Source of the DNA: Brachypterus glaber
Lineage: Eukaryota; Arthropoda; Insecta; Coleoptera; Kateretidae
Assembly (NCBI GenBank): GCA_958510825.1
Contig: OY294048.1
Span: forward strand, 18,059,589-18,123,588
Direction of reading: 5' to 3'
DNA: 64,000 nucleotides
A program made the translations under genes and the position numbers. The notes under the pieces were generated by a model. The model saw only the letters and a program-made list of their open reading frames with translations. It made no database searches and was not told where the DNA came from. Below, in pieces: positions 1 to 11,943 of this stretch; positions within the stretch are counted from its first letter, which is position 1, and each line of letters begins with the position of its first letter.

Positions 1-190
1 ATTTGGCTGTGACAAATAAATTTTATTTCTGTTTATTTAACAGAAATAAAATTTGTTCCCATTAATAAATCATTTTGAAATTTAAATATTTGTTTACATG
101 AACTAAATATTTATTTGACTCAAATAAAATTTTTTACTCACAACCAAATAATTTAATTGGCCATATCCAAATAAGTTCTTTTTATCAGTG
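1..190. mobile_element. CACTG-type MITE, copy 1, cut by window edge
   Basis: Right-hand part of a short non-autonomous element ending in TTTTTATCAGTG followed by TA. Its body repeats AAATAAATTTTATTTG-like and TTTACATGAACTAAATAT-like words that recur in the copies at 276-515 and 4141-4384. The left end lies outside the window. No coding capacity is seen. Similarity to the other two copies is direct; the assignment to a TA-targeting Tc1/mariner-like group is inference. Confidence 0.65.
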
Positions 191-275
191 TATCAACAGG
201 TTAAAACGGCAGACTTTATTAAAAAATGAGTTACGCCAATTATGATTTTAAATATCTTAGAAACGAACGAAAATA

Positions 276-515
276 CACTAATAAAACAGTTTATTTGTGT
301 CAACTAAATATTTGGTTGGATATGGCTAATTAAATTATTTGTTTGTAACAAATAAATTTTATTTCTATCAAATAAACTATTTTGTTCCCATTAATAAATC
401 ATTTTAAAATTTAAATATTTGTTTACATGAACTAAATATTTATTTGACTCAAATAAAATTTGTTACAACTAAATAATTTAATTCGTCATATCCAAATATA
501 TCCTTTTCATCAGTG
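276..515. mobile_element. CACTG-type MITE, copy 2
   Basis: A 240-bp element starting CACTAATAAAACAG and ending TTTTCATCAGTG, flanked by TA on both sides. The ends are imperfect inverted repeats and the interior is made of repeated TATTTG / CAAATA words. It closely resembles copy 1 and, in opposite orientation, copy 3 at 4141-4384. It is non-coding and presumably moved by a transposase encoded elsewhere. Confidence 0.7.
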
Positions 516-547
516 TAAAAGAGAATATATTCTACAAAATTGCTCAA

Positions 548-689
548 AAAGATAAACTCTTTCGATATCCTTAATAAAAATTAAACAGACTCTAAAAATA
601 TATAAAAACAAATGAAAATAGAAATGTCTTGAAAAAAAGCGCTCTAATGATTTTTTTTCCTTTTGGTCCAAAAATAATCAGAGGATGTC
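548..689 (+). repeat. Dispersed repeat, copy 1 (second copy 3376-3509)
   Basis: About 140 bp beginning AAGATAAACTCTTTCGATAT and ending AATAATCAGAGGATGTC. It is repeated in the same orientation at 3376-3509 with few differences. Nothing coding is seen. The copy at 3376 lies between two copies of another duplicated block (2936-3355 and 3548-3993), so both may be parts of one larger repeat family. Confidence 0.7.
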
Positions 690-982
690 CCTAAGGGCCA
701 TTCCAGCCGTTTAAGGACATGGATAGTAATTTTTAAACATTACTGTATAAACTTAATTGATGTGAATAACTAAAGTAAAAACTATAATTTATTAATCCAA
801 CATGATTTTTAATGAACGTAATATATAAGCTTAAATTTTATATATTTTTGTAGACATCGTTTTATTAGAGGATTTAGTGTTTTATAGTAGTATTTTTAGT
901 TTTAAGTGATGGTAATGTTTTACAACCTAATATCGTTTTTTTTTAATTAGAAGAAAAGAACTGTTATTTTTGAAATAACATA

Positions 983-1684
983 CAGAGCAGTCCAAAAGTC
1001 ACCCCCCCCCCTCTTAACTTTTGAACCAGTTGAGATAACGACTTCAAATTTGGAACTTTTAAATAAGACAACTTAAACTATCTTTTAGCATACATTTAAT
1101 ACTTTCAGCTCTTAAAATGTGGGCAGGGGGGCATGGGGGCACATTTTTTTAAATAGAAAGGGGGTAGTGTGATACATCATTTTAAAGCTTATAAAATTTA
1201 ACTGTAATTTTTTTATTTTTTTTAAACATTTTTTTTTGGTTTAAAATAGGGTTGAAAATGGGTATTTTTGTCAAAATTTCTCAATTTTTTAAAAATGCCT
1301 AATTTCATAATGAAAAAAAGTAAATTATACTTTTAAACTAATTTTAGATGACATTAATAAAAATTAACAAAAAAAAAACTTAAAAATTTATTCTTTTAGC
1401 ACAAAAAACTGAAAAATCAAAACCTTGAAAAAGATGTTTAAAATTTTTTTAAATGTATGATTATATAGAGAATTTTAAAGGCTTTAAAATGATGTATCAC
1501 ACGACCCCCCTTTATATTTAAAAAAATTTTCCCCCATGCCCCCCTGCTCCCATTTTAAGAGATAAAAGTATCAAATATATGATTAAATATATTTTAAGTT
1601 GTCTTATTTAAGAGTTCTGAATTTGAAATCGATATCTCAACTCGTTCAAAAGTTAAGAGGGGGGGTGACTTTTGGACCGCACTG
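983..1684. mobile_element. CAGTGCGG-type foldback element, copy 1
   Basis: A 702-bp element with long inverted termini: left CAGAGCAGTCCAAAAGTCAC, right (reverse complement) CAGTGCGGTCCAAAAGTCAC. Each is followed by a C-run and CTCTTAACTTTTGAAC, and the arms match for well over 100 bp. TA flanks both ends. No transposase is encoded. Related copies occur at 11347-11943 and, more decayed, at 17395-17770 and 23950-24385. Confidence 0.8.
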
Positions 1685-1685
1685 T

Positions 1686-2935
1686 ATATATTTATAGTTA
1701 TTATCCCTATTTAAAACTGTTTTTAAAGCTTTTTTTACTGAAGAAAAAAATGAAACACCCGAAACGAAAAAAGTTCAAAAAAATATTTTGTAGCCGATCA
1801 CTTAAAGCTTTTTTGGCAATATTTGGTGGAAGTCACTATATATATGGGCACTCCTAAAGATTGCAAAGTAGTCCGATTCCATTCACGATTTCGGTACTAA
1901 AACGGCATAAGATATTATGAAACACTCGAAATGCCAAATAAAATTATTTAGCTACTACCGCTTATTATTTAATTTAGACGTTGATATTACTTTTTTAGTG
2001 CGATATTTATTTTTAACTTTCAGATCACCCAATTACAACAGAATCGTCTTTCCGAAATTATTTTTGAGATACTACTTATTAATTCATAATATAAATTTGA
2101 ATTTAGGATTTTACAACGTATATATTTTTTAAGTGAAACACCCGAAACAAATTATATGAAACACTCGAAACGTTCATTTTATAACTTAAAAAAATATATA
2201 TTTATTGCTAATGTTATGATAGAAAAAGCATAAATTTAACTATACGTTGTGACAAATAATTCATTATAAAAGCTTATAAATTCGTAGATTTTAACAATAT
2301 TTCAACTCAATACATACAAGGCAAAAAAATGAAACACCCGAAACGGAAGAATTTGCTTACGTCTTCTTTATTTTTTTTAATTTTTTTTTCGGGTTTTAAT
2401 AGCTTATTTAACTGATATATTAGTCTAATTGTAGCACACCTGTAACAATATATTAGTGCAATAAATATTTAAAAAAATCGTTTTAATGTGTACGAGTGAA
2501 ATACCCGAAACGCTGGAACGCCCCCTAATAATTAGCCCTTTGAGCTAATTATATGTCAATGTCAAAAATTTTGTCCAAATAAAAATGATTTTTAATTGGT
2601 TTATTTATTTAAGAATTTAAATATTTTTATGTTAATACGACGAGGAAGAAGTTGTTTCTATTTGGAAATGAAGATTTGAAATTCGGCATGTTTTTAATTA
2701 TTTTTTTAAAATTTTTGAGGTACAGTTTGACACAAAGGACGTTTACTTACTTTTGCTGAAATGGTGGTGGAAAGATGGTACACAACATAGACCGAAAGAA
2801 TTATAAGTAATGGTTTAATTAAGTTTGAAGAACCTGCAAAATTTTTATTTTATAAACTGTCTATTATGATATAAACTACCTATTAGTAGGTTTCAAAACG
2901 ACAATAAACAAATAAATGAATAAAATTAATTTCTA
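1686..2935. other. AT-rich stretch with reiterated GAAACACCCGAAACG motif
   Basis: No gene is seen. The motif GAAACACCCGAAACG, with variants such as GAAACACTCGAAACG and GAAATACCCGAAACGC, occurs about six times at irregular spacing between 1750 and 2515. This suggests another word-reiteration repeat or the remains of one. Short open frames here show no recognisable protein and low-complexity composition. Confidence 0.45.
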
Positions 2936-3205
2936 AAAAATACTAATAGTGATTATATTCCTGATTAAAAATTAGTCCAAGCTCGCGTGTAATTAGGTAC
3001 CTTTTTGTATAACACGATTCATAATGTGGGTTACAATTGAGTTCTTAATCACATAGTCGTAGTTAGTTTTAGAAGGAGTCGAACATTCTTCTTTGGTGTC
3101 AAACCGCCTTGAATCTTAAAAAGTTGCTTCAATATACAACTTTAACGGAGGCCATATTTAATATATTTGGTTTCTTTATGCTAAAGCCAAAATAGAGATA
3201 AAAAG

Positions 3206-3244
<39 letters not shown>

Positions 3245-3355
3245 GAGAGAAAAAGAGAGAGAGAGAGAGAGAGGGGGGAGAGAGAGAGATAGAGAGAGAG
3301 AGAGAGTGAGGTGCGCCTTCGCCAATTTTGAAATTATTATTTTTCTTTGGAAATT
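2936..3355 (+). repeat. Duplicated block, copy 1, with (GA)n microsatellite
   Basis: A block running from ATTCCTGATTAAAAATTAGT to a GA-rich microsatellite (about 3200-3306) and GCCAATTTTGAAATTATTAT. It is repeated directly at 3548-3993 with about 95 % similarity and a longer GA tract. The open frame on the minus strand through the GA tract (poly Ser-Leu) is an artefact of the microsatellite. Confidence 0.8.
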
Positions 3356-3375
3356 GGTTTGAACTTTTAAGTTTA

Positions 3376-3509
3376 AAGATAAACTCTTTCGATATCCTTA
3401 ATAAAAATTAAACATACTCTAAAAAAAATATAAAAACAAATGAAAATAGAAATGGCTTAAAAAATAAGGTTTTTTTTTTCTTTTGGTCCAAAAATAATCA
3501 GAGGATGTC
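3376..3509 (+). repeat. Dispersed repeat, copy 2
   Basis: Second copy of the repeat at 548-689, in the same orientation, lying between the two duplicated blocks at 2936-3355 and 3548-3993. Confidence 0.7.
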
Positions 3510-3547
3510 GCCCACAGAACACTATGATGTCCCCTAATGAATTTATA

Positions 3548-3993
<446 letters not shown>

Positions 3994-4140
3994 TAAATAC
4001 ATAGATTAAAATCTAATTCTTTAAAAGAATATAAGTCTTACATTGTAAGATCGAATTCTATTAAAAAAAATGAAATAACTAATTTTTAATAATTAAAAAT
4101 TAGTACATGGTAATTGCAATTTTTATCAAGACACCTAGTA

Positions 4141-4384
4141 CACTGATAAAAAGGATTTATTTGGATATGACCAATTAAATTAATTGGTTGTAAGTAACAA
4201 ACCTTATTTGAATCAAATAAATATTTAGTTCATGTAAACAAATATTTTAATTTCAAAATGATTTATTAATAGGAACAAAATAGTTTATTTGACTAAAATA
4301 AAATTTATTTGTCACAACCAAATAATTCAATTGGCCATATCAAACCAAATATTTTGTTGACACAAATAAACTGTTTAATCAGTG
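4141..4384. mobile_element. CACTG-type MITE, copy 3
   Basis: A 244-bp element starting CACTGATAAAAAGG and ending CTGTTTAATCAGTG, flanked by TA (4139-4140 and 4385-4386). The order of its internal words is the reverse complement of copies 1 and 2. This is the best preserved of the three and the clearest for defining the ends. Confidence 0.75.
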
Positions 4385-4386
4385 TA

Positions 4387-5648
4387 TGCGAACTAAGTCG
4401 TTTAACTTTTTTTTGCTGAGACGGAACCGAGTCAAAAAATGGTAAACGCTAAAAAAAGTTTACATACGTGTATATATAATATTGTTTCTGCTACTTAAAG
4501 CTGCAAATATGAGTTAAAAATAAAATTTAAAAATTATTTTGACCGAGCTGTCAGTTTGACATATACCTAAGTTGAAAAAGTTAGCAGTTGTCATACATTT
4601 TTTTCATAATTGACCATGAAAAATAAACATTGCTTAACAACGGTCATTAATAAATCGAGTTGACAGATTTAATTCATTGCCAAGGTATATAATTATTGAC
4701 AAAAATAAAAAAAATATTTTTTACCTTTAGGTCCCTCTTCGCATGATCACTCACATATATATCTACATGATATGTATATAATAGTTACAGATACATGCCA
4801 AATGCATACTACATGATGTGTTATCTGCTTTGTAATTATAGGTATTATGTTAATTGGAATAAACGTAAATCTAATTAGATTAATTTAATGATCAAAAGGA
4901 TATAAACTAAAATTTTAAAATTACTAACTAAATCTGCTAAATCTGCATCTGTGTACACCCATAGTTATGGGTGCGACAGAGTCATACCATTTTTTTCCTA
5001 CGCCCCCTCAGAAATCTGGACAATTACGTGGTTAAGAAAGTTAGCTGTTTCAATCATTGCTCGAAAATAATGGTCAGCGCTACATTTAGATTTGACGCAG
5101 AGAGAAGTTCTATAGAGAGAAGGACAAAAGTATAATTATTTTTATAATAATATGTAATAACATGTATTATGTAATAATGTATGTTTTAAAATAAAATCAT
5201 ACACATTTTAGGTAAAAATAATATTTTAAATTATATTTTAAATTACATCAAGCTAAGGTATTTGTTTTTTAATTAGAAAACTATTTTTTAATCTTTATAA
5301 AGTCTAAGAAATGCTACATGTTAGGACTCAATTTAAAAAAATCTAGGAAAAGTAACGTGTGTTAAATTTTGGAAAAAGTAAAGAAAATAATTAAACTGGA
5401 ACTGTTTCAGTTTAATCCCTTAAGATATCTCTAGTAATGTGAGACGAAACGTCGGATATTACCTTTAACACAGTCTAAACCCAAGAATAAAAATCTATCA
5501 AATGTATGTGATCCGTAAAGATTTAGATAAAAGTTAAGAAAAATGAACAAGCTAACGTGAACACAATTTTACCTAATTCCGAATTAAATAGTAACCTACT
5601 ATATGTACAATATTAATAGTACCTATTATTTGTACAATATTAATATAC

Positions 5649-5687
<39 letters not shown>

Positions 5688-5941
5688 TAGTTAAATAATA
5701 ATATTGTACCTATTAAGGGTACAATATTATTTAATTTGGAAATAAGAAAAGACCAAAATAAATTATGTAAAAATAAAATAGGCTATTATACTAAATAATT
5801 TTCGGAAAAAACATTAAAATATTTTTATTATTTTCAAAAACTTTATCAATTGTCAAGCTCAGCCTCTAGGTAGTAAGTATTCGTGTCTTCAACCATATTT
5901 AGTAACAAATTTTTCTACTGAATTATTTATTAGTATTACCA
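4387..5941. other. AT-rich stretch without a recognisable gene
   Basis: No coding region, RNA gene or complete transposon is recognised. It contains an (AAT)n microsatellite at about 5648-5687, flanked by GTACCTATT / AATAGTACC repeats (about 5585-5715), and otherwise only AT-rich sequence. Confidence 0.4.
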
Positions 5942-6396
5942 AGGGTTTCCAATCCCGAAATTTCGGCATCCAGATATACCCGAGTCGAATCGAAAACTCA
6001 CACTTGTTCTAATTTATCTGAAATCTAATATCTCATAAAAAAGCAAATATAACACAGGCACATGAAAAGAAAAAAAAAAGGTCTTGCCCACCAGACGAGA
6101 CAAACATTTTTTGGGGCGCTGAATCCAAACTGGTTTGACTCTGTCAGAGCGTATTTCGTTCCTAACCTCAAAAAAATTATGAAAGCTTTAACAATATTCG
6201 GAACGAAATGCGATCTGACCGAGTCAAACCAGTTCGGATTCAGCGTCCCAAAAATATTTGTCTCGTCTGGTGGGCAAGACCTTTTTTCTTTTCTTGTGCC
6301 TGTGTTATATTTGTTTTTTTTTATAAGATATTAGGTTCCAGTTAAATTAGATCAAGTGTAATTTTTTGCTTCGACTACTTCGGAATTGGAAACCCC
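5942..6396. mobile_element. Foldback element with arms over about 455 bp
   Basis: A nearly continuous inverted repeat. The left part starts GGGTTTCCAATCCCGA and the right part ends TCGGAATTGGAAACCCC. The inner arms are strongest: GTCTTGCCCACCAGACGAGA on the left against its reverse complement at about 6270-6290, and GACTCTGTCAGAGCG against a diverged partner, with a short loop near 6175-6200. It would fold into one long hairpin. The open frame across the hairpin is not a gene. Confidence 0.8.
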
Positions 6397-6876
6397 TGAT
6401 TTTTTTTTAATTTTTCTTCTTTGGCAAGTCGACACAACCTCAAAACTATTTTTTTACGTCAGTGTAAATTGTACAAATTACGTAAGGTGTTTTTCCTAGT
6501 TTTTTTTTTTCTAGTAAATTTAGAATATTCTCTATATTTAGTCATTGAAGTAATAAATAAAAAAAATATACGTCTTCTGTCAAAATTCATGTCAAAATTC
6601 ACTGTCCGGAAAAAATCAATTTTTGATAATTCAACTTATGCAATTCCAATCGAATAATTAAGAACTTTTCTATACATAGTATTGGAGATATAAAAAAACA
6701 TAAAGATTTAAATGCTTAAGATTATTTATAAAAATAGATGTCAAAATATTGAAGGATGGAGTCATAAAGAAATTTAAAAGCAAGAGTTAAAAATTATAAT
6801 TAAAAGATCGTATTGTATATTATTTTATTTATTTGTTAGGGACACAGTCTCATCGGCTATGCCGTTTACTGTTGTA

Positions 6877-6879
<3 letters not shown>
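6397..6879. other. AT-rich stretch; possible LINE 3' end on minus strand at its right edge
   Basis: No gene is seen. On the minus strand, about 6878 down to 6820, a short segment containing GGCATAGCCGATGAGACTG is followed by AACAAATAAATAAAATAATA. This looks like the 3' end and A-rich tail of a LINE, but it is too short to assign. Confidence 0.35.

Positions 6880-6938
<59 letters not shown>
6880..6938 (+). repeat. (TAA)n microsatellite, left flank of the R4/Dong-like LINE
   Basis: About 20 uninterrupted TAA units ending exactly where LINE coding sequence begins. Together with the TAA array at 8702-8759 it brackets the LINE, as expected if the element inserted into a TAA array. Confidence 0.9.
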
Positions 6939-8701
6939 GTAGTGCTCTCCTTTTTTGCATCTCACTACTTCCTCTGTCCGTTGCTCTAAGAAATACTCGC
7001 AGCTACAGTTGCGGTCCACCCGGAAATAGGAGGCATAAGGTCTCACATCTTTTTTATATAGATGACCTTAAACTCTATGCCTCAGGAGAAAGAGATCTGA
7101 ATCAGCTCCTACGGGTGGTACAGGAGTATACACGCGCTATCGGCATGGAATTTGGCATGGATAAATGTGCACTGGTACATCTCAAGAGAGGACGATCAGT
7201 AGAAATCGGCGAAGATGCGCAACTCGTAGACGGAAGCATCCTTCATCATCTAGATGCCGGAGAGAGGTACACCTATCTGGGTATGGAACAAAGTCATACC
7301 CAGGAAGTAAGATCTGTTAAAGACGCTCTCCGCAGCAAGTACAGACACTGCCTCCGACAGATCTGGTCATCAGAACTGTCTGGACCCAATAAAGTGTCTG
7401 CCACAAACATGCTTGCTGTTCCTATTCTACTCTACTCATTTGGAACCATCAAGTGGACAGTAGATGAGTTGCGCCAACTTGACCGTTCTACTCGGAAGCT
7501 TATGAATCTTTTTAGAAGCTTGCATCCGAGATCGTCCGTTCCACGACTATATTTCCCACGAAATCGGGGTGGTCGTGGACTCTTAGGTTTGGAGTATCTT
7601 CACAATAGAGTGGCCTTGGATACAGCCTGTAAGATCATAAGGAGCGAAGACCCCCTGCTACGGTTAGTTTATGACCACGAGGTAGCCGGAGTTGGAGCCT
7701 TTATCTTCAGGGCAGCATCGAGAGCAGCTGAAGAACTCGGTCTCATATTCGACTTTGAACGGGAAAACCCAAACTCTGTAACTGAGTTGGGTCCCGTTCA
7801 ATTAAAAACCCACATCAAAACTGCAGAGTATTCGATGCTTCTGCAGTCACACATGGATAAGCCAATGCATGGAATCTTCTTTAAGACCATAGAAGACCTT
7901 GGCTTATCCAAAAGACTGACATATTCCTTTCTTAGGTCAGGTGGGTTAAAGTCGGAGACCGAGGGATTCATACTTGCTTGTCAAGATGGTGTTTTTAACA
8001 CATTAGTCTACCGGAGTCGCGTTATGGGAATGCAGGTTCCTGATACCAACTGCAGGGCCTGTCGAAAAATGCCAGAGACCATCATGCATTTACTTCCTGC
8101 ATGTTCCACATATGCGGTCTCGGCATATATTCGCAGACATAACGCGGCCTTACGAGTGCTTTATTACTTTCTCAGGCACTCGTATGGGTTAGACGAAACA
8201 CCAGTGTTGCCCTATGCTCCAGCTGATATTGAGTCCGTGGTGGAGAATGATAGATGCCGCATATATTGGAACTATTCATTCTCCACCCTAAGGCAAATAC
8301 AAGCCAATAAGCCAGATATCGTCCTCCTCGACCACAATGCCAAAACAATGTTTGTTATTGAGTTCTCGGCCCCAGCCCAAAGAAACATTGTTTTGAAGGA
8401 GGAGGACAAGCGGACAAAATATCAGGATCTTCTTTTTCAACTCCGCAGACTGTATCCAGACCACTCTATAAAACTGGTGGTGCTTATTGTTGGATCCCTT
8501 GGTGGTATAAATGACAGCTTTCTCTCTAACCTCAAAACCATACCGGCATATCGCGACTCAGCCGAAATTCTGGCTGGTCGCATGCAGAAAGCAGTAATCC
8601 TTGGGTCTCTTAATTTACTCAGAGCACACGATAACCGCAATTTCCCCGCACGTCTCCTCGGTCATCGGAGGACGAGGTGAACCTGTCGGGTTTTATTTCA
8701 A
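6939..8701 (+). pseudogene. 5'-truncated R4/Dong-like LINE (RT C-terminal half and restriction-like endonuclease)
   Basis: One frame is open from the TAA array (first codons near 6941) to the stop at 8678-8680, about 580 codons. It starts inside the reverse transcriptase, just after the conserved QGDSL block (visible: SALLFCISLLPLS), and carries the catalytic FYIDDLKLYA motif at about 7052-7081. After the thumb it has a Cys/His knuckle, CRACRKMPETIMHLLPAC (about 8052-8105). Then comes a PD-(D/E)XK endonuclease block: KPDIVLLD, FVIEFSAP and a downstream KEEDKRTKY. This order, RT then CCHC then restriction-like nuclease in a single ORF, defines the R2/R4 type. R4-clade Dong elements are known to insert in TAA repeats, and this copy has TAA on both sides. 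The first in-frame Met is at 7158 (an alternative GTG lies at 7115), but the true start is lost. The 3' UTR is only about 20 bp. Codon use is GC-richer than the surroundings. The reading frame is undamaged, so the insertion is young. Confidence 0.88.

Positions 8702-8759
<58 letters not shown>
8702..8759 (+). repeat. (TAA)n microsatellite, right flank of the R4/Dong-like LINE
   Basis: About 19 TAA units beginning directly after the short 3' UTR of the LINE (TTTTATTTCAAA). It may combine the element's own tail with the target array. Confidence 0.9.
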
Positions 8760-9171
8760 TTACTGTTAGAAACCCATTAAATAAACTTCATTTACCTAGG
8801 ATTACTTGAATAGAAAATATTCATCAAAAGTCCAATTTTAGTAGCTAATTAGGAGAATTATTTCTTTCTAGTTTCAATTATAATTGCATTTAATAATTAT
8901 TAAATGCAGTTAAAAGGTGCAAAAGACTAAATGCAGTTAGAAGGTGCAAAAGACTTTTTTTTACTTAATTTACCCTTTTATCTAACTGATTTCATTTGTA
9001 TAGGATCATCATTTTTAAAAATATTCGTTAAATGCCAAGTTTTAGGAATTAAATAACTTCGTATATATTTGTTAATGCTATTTTATGTAAAACTACTCTT
9101 TTACAAAGGAATAATAGTTTTCAAGTAATTCTTTATTTAGTTCTGTTGTATTGGTAATCAGTTTTACTATA
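8760..9171. other. AT-rich stretch with a 27-bp duplication
   Basis: No gene is seen. AAATGCAGTTAAAAGGTGCAAAAGACT-like sequence occurs twice in tandem at about 8903-8956, differing by one base. Confidence 0.5.
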
Positions 9172-9303
9172 CTGCCTTACTACGCTAGAAAGCAGTACCT
9201 CCATTTGTCGCATAGTAGCGTTTTCAAAATATTAGATCAGAGTTGACGTGAAAACGTTGCTATGCGACAAATGGAGTTACTGCTTTCTAGCGTAGTAGGG
9301 CAG
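9172..9303. mobile_element. 132-bp foldback MITE
   Basis: Near-perfect inverted arms of about 55 bp: left begins CTGCCTTACTACGCTAGAAA, right ends TTTCTAGCGTAGTAGGGCAG, with a loop of about 20 bp and TA on both sides. A related single arm (CTTGCGTAGTAGGGCAG) is seen at about 17341-17357. Confidence 0.8.
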
Positions 9304-10479
9304 TATATATGTGAGTCATATCATAATATGATATTATATTATATTATATTATGTTATATTATGACAAACAATTGCCAAAACTTTCAACTAAATCTAGCCA
9401 AACTTTATATTATATCGTATTTAATCAGCATTATTTTAAACATTAGTTAATTTAATTTTAGGATGGTGCCAATTTTTTATTCCGCAACTGTTCTTTATTA
9501 ATAATTTTCCTCAAATGAAAACAAAATTAAGATTTCACTGCTTCAAAGATATTAGTTGCTGAAATTTTATCGAATCTAGGTTATAAAAATCTATATATAG
9601 GTATATTTTATATTATATCGAATAATAGGTCTTAGGGCGCCAATATTTCCAAGAAAAAACATACACACAACTTTCCTAACGTTAGTGAGGATACTTGAGA
9701 TGTCACATTAAATGATGGATGGTACACTTTCCTGCTATAATAAAAAGTCTACGAGCTAACCAAGAAAAATGATTGACTTTAATTTCTATACACAGATTTC
9801 TTAAAAACAATATATGAGGCATGTAGGATCAAAAGGTGATAAGTAAAATTTTTTCAAAAATTGTATTTTTAAACCATTTCAAGAGCTAGCATAAGGTATA
9901 TAAAATGCTTTTTTAAGTGTTATTTTTATACGATAAAAAAAAAATTAAAATTGATGTTAAGGTCAAATCTAAAATCTTACTTTGTGTGTGTGAAAACTTT
10001 TATTATAAATAATTGATATTTCATAATTAAATGTTAAATTTTTGTGTTCTTTTTTTATATGTAACCATTTGAAAATGACCGAACGCGTCATGCTGTTTTA
10101 AAAATAAAAAATTAATCGTTTTTATCAAGACATTGGCTTTTGAACCCTTTACCCCTTAATACAATGGATCTTGAACTTTTCATAACTTTTTTTTTCTTAC
10201 AAGACAGATCATTTTTGACAGCTGGTTTTAGTCAATCACAAGCCAGCGACAACCAGCCTGGTTTTATTATTTTAACTAAACTTGGGGTTAAAATACAGTG
10301 TTTTTGGGAATTAACCGGTCATTTTACAATTGTAGGAAGTGTCAATATTAATCAGTTTTCCACGAATAAAAAGTGCTTCTAAATCATGATTTTTAAAAAG
10401 CTTAGAATATTTTTTCCGTGAAAATACCTATAACAAGTAAATTAAAATTTACCGCAAAATATTGGAGAATATATATATA
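9304..10479. other. AT-rich stretch without a recognisable gene
   Basis: It contains an ATATT-rich microsatellite (about 9325-9362). Otherwise I see nothing identifiable. The short open frame at 10140-10382 has no recognisable domain. Confidence 0.35.
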
Positions 10480-11338
10480 CAGGGTGTTAATGAATACATG
10501 TGCCAAAATTATAGGGCGTGTAGGAAATGCAAAAATAGGTTCGAAGGGGGCTGTAAAAATTCGATTTTTGTTAAATAACTTAGAAACCCTTTGTTTTAAA
10601 GCAACGAGACTTTGCATGTGAACTATATTAATAAGACCCATCTTCATATGTTATTTTCATGTGCTTATTTTAACCAGGGAAATTTTACAGTTAGAGAACG
10701 AAAATTTAAATACTAGAATGTTGAAAACCAAAATTTCAATGGTGAAGGGTAAATGTATAAATTTTTAAAGGGCCATAGTAGCTTTAAAAGCGATTTTTCG
10801 ACCTACATGTATGGACACTTTTTTTCTTACTTTCTGATATATAATAACCCTGCATCATTAAAATTTTGTTTTTTGACATTTTAATATTTAATTTGTCGTC
10901 CTTGAACCGTGAAATTTCACCTTCAAATTAACTTTTCTCGAAAACGGTTAATCCTACAGTATTACAGTAAATGTAGCTTTTTTATGTATTTTAACCTGAG
11001 GGATCATATTCCAAAAATAAAATCACAAAAAGTTACACAGAAAAAAGTTTGGGGCAAAAAATGATAAGTCCCCCCCCCCCGTTTCGCACTACCCTGCTTA
11101 AAATAAGCACATGAAAATAATATACGAAGATGGGCCTTATTAAGATTAGTTCATTTGCAAAGCCTCGTTATTTTAACATAAAGGGTTTCTAAGTTATTAA
11201 ACAAAAATCGAATTTTTAGAATGCCTTTTGAAGGGGCATATCTCCCTTAAGAGTCGTATGTTTATGGGAACTATTCCGCATATTTTTGCATTTCCTACTC
11301 GCCCTATAGTTTTGACACACGTATTCATTAACACCCTG
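10480..11338. mobile_element. CAGGGTGTT-type foldback element, 859 bp
   Basis: Ends are CAGGGTGTTAATGAATAC and its reverse complement, with TA on both sides (10478-10479 and 11339-11340). The arms extend inward for about 200 bp (for example ATAGGGCG...GGAAATGCAAAAATA and its partner near 11290). The middle is AT-rich and non-coding. Open frames on both strands near 10402-10647 are the two strands of one arm. A C-run at about 11072-11081 lies in the right half. Confidence 0.8.
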
Positions 11339-11346
11339 TATATATA

Positions 11347-11943
11347 GAGCGGTCCAAAAGTCACCCCCCCTCTTAACTTTTGAACAAGTTGAGATATCTA
11401 CTTAAAATTTAAAAATCAAATATAATACTACTTTTTGGTTTGGACTTTTTGCATATATGTGATATTTTCACCTCCTAAAAGGTGGACAGGGGTACATGTG
11501 GGGACATTTTTTTAAATGGAAAGGGGGGTCGTGTAATACATCGTATAAAATTCTCTATTCGACCATATATTTTTAATTTTTTTTAGACATTTTTTTGGGG
11601 GTGTAAAATACACCCCAGTTGAAAATGGATATTTTCGTCAAAACTTCTTTAAAAAAATCTAACAATTTTTGAAAAATTAATTATTTTAAGTTGCAAAAAC
11701 CTATATTATACTTTTAAACTAATTTTAATGGATATAAATAAAAATTTACAAAAAAATCTTAAGAAATCAAATATTTTCCATTTAAAAAAATGCCCCCATG
11801 CCCCCCTGCCCACATTTTAGGAGCTAAAAATATCAAATATATGCAAAAAGATAGTTTAAGTTGTCTTACATATTTATGAGTTTCAAACTTTAAGTCTATA
11901 ACTCAACTCGTTCAAAAGTTAAGAGGACTTTTGGACCGCACTG
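11347..11943. mobile_element. CAGTGCGG-type foldback element, copy 2
   Basis: Starts about GAGCGGTCCAAAAGTCACCC and ends GGACTTTTGGACCGCACTG, followed by TA. The interior matches the 983-1684 copy, including GGGGTCGTGTAATACATC and CATGCCCCCCTGCCCACATT. It begins only a few bases after the neighbouring element (10480-11338), so the two are packed head to tail. The right arm has lost its G-run. Confidence 0.75.

Noticed and set aside
6825..7046. Minus-strand open frame with poly-Leu
   Set aside because: Translation of the (TAA)n array and the antisense of the LINE.
8437..8640. Minus-strand open frame inside the R4-like LINE
   Set aside because: Shadow of the LINE endonuclease frame.
10402..10647. 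Overlapping open frames on both strands
   Set aside because: Both lie in one arm of the foldback element at 10480-11338; no domain.
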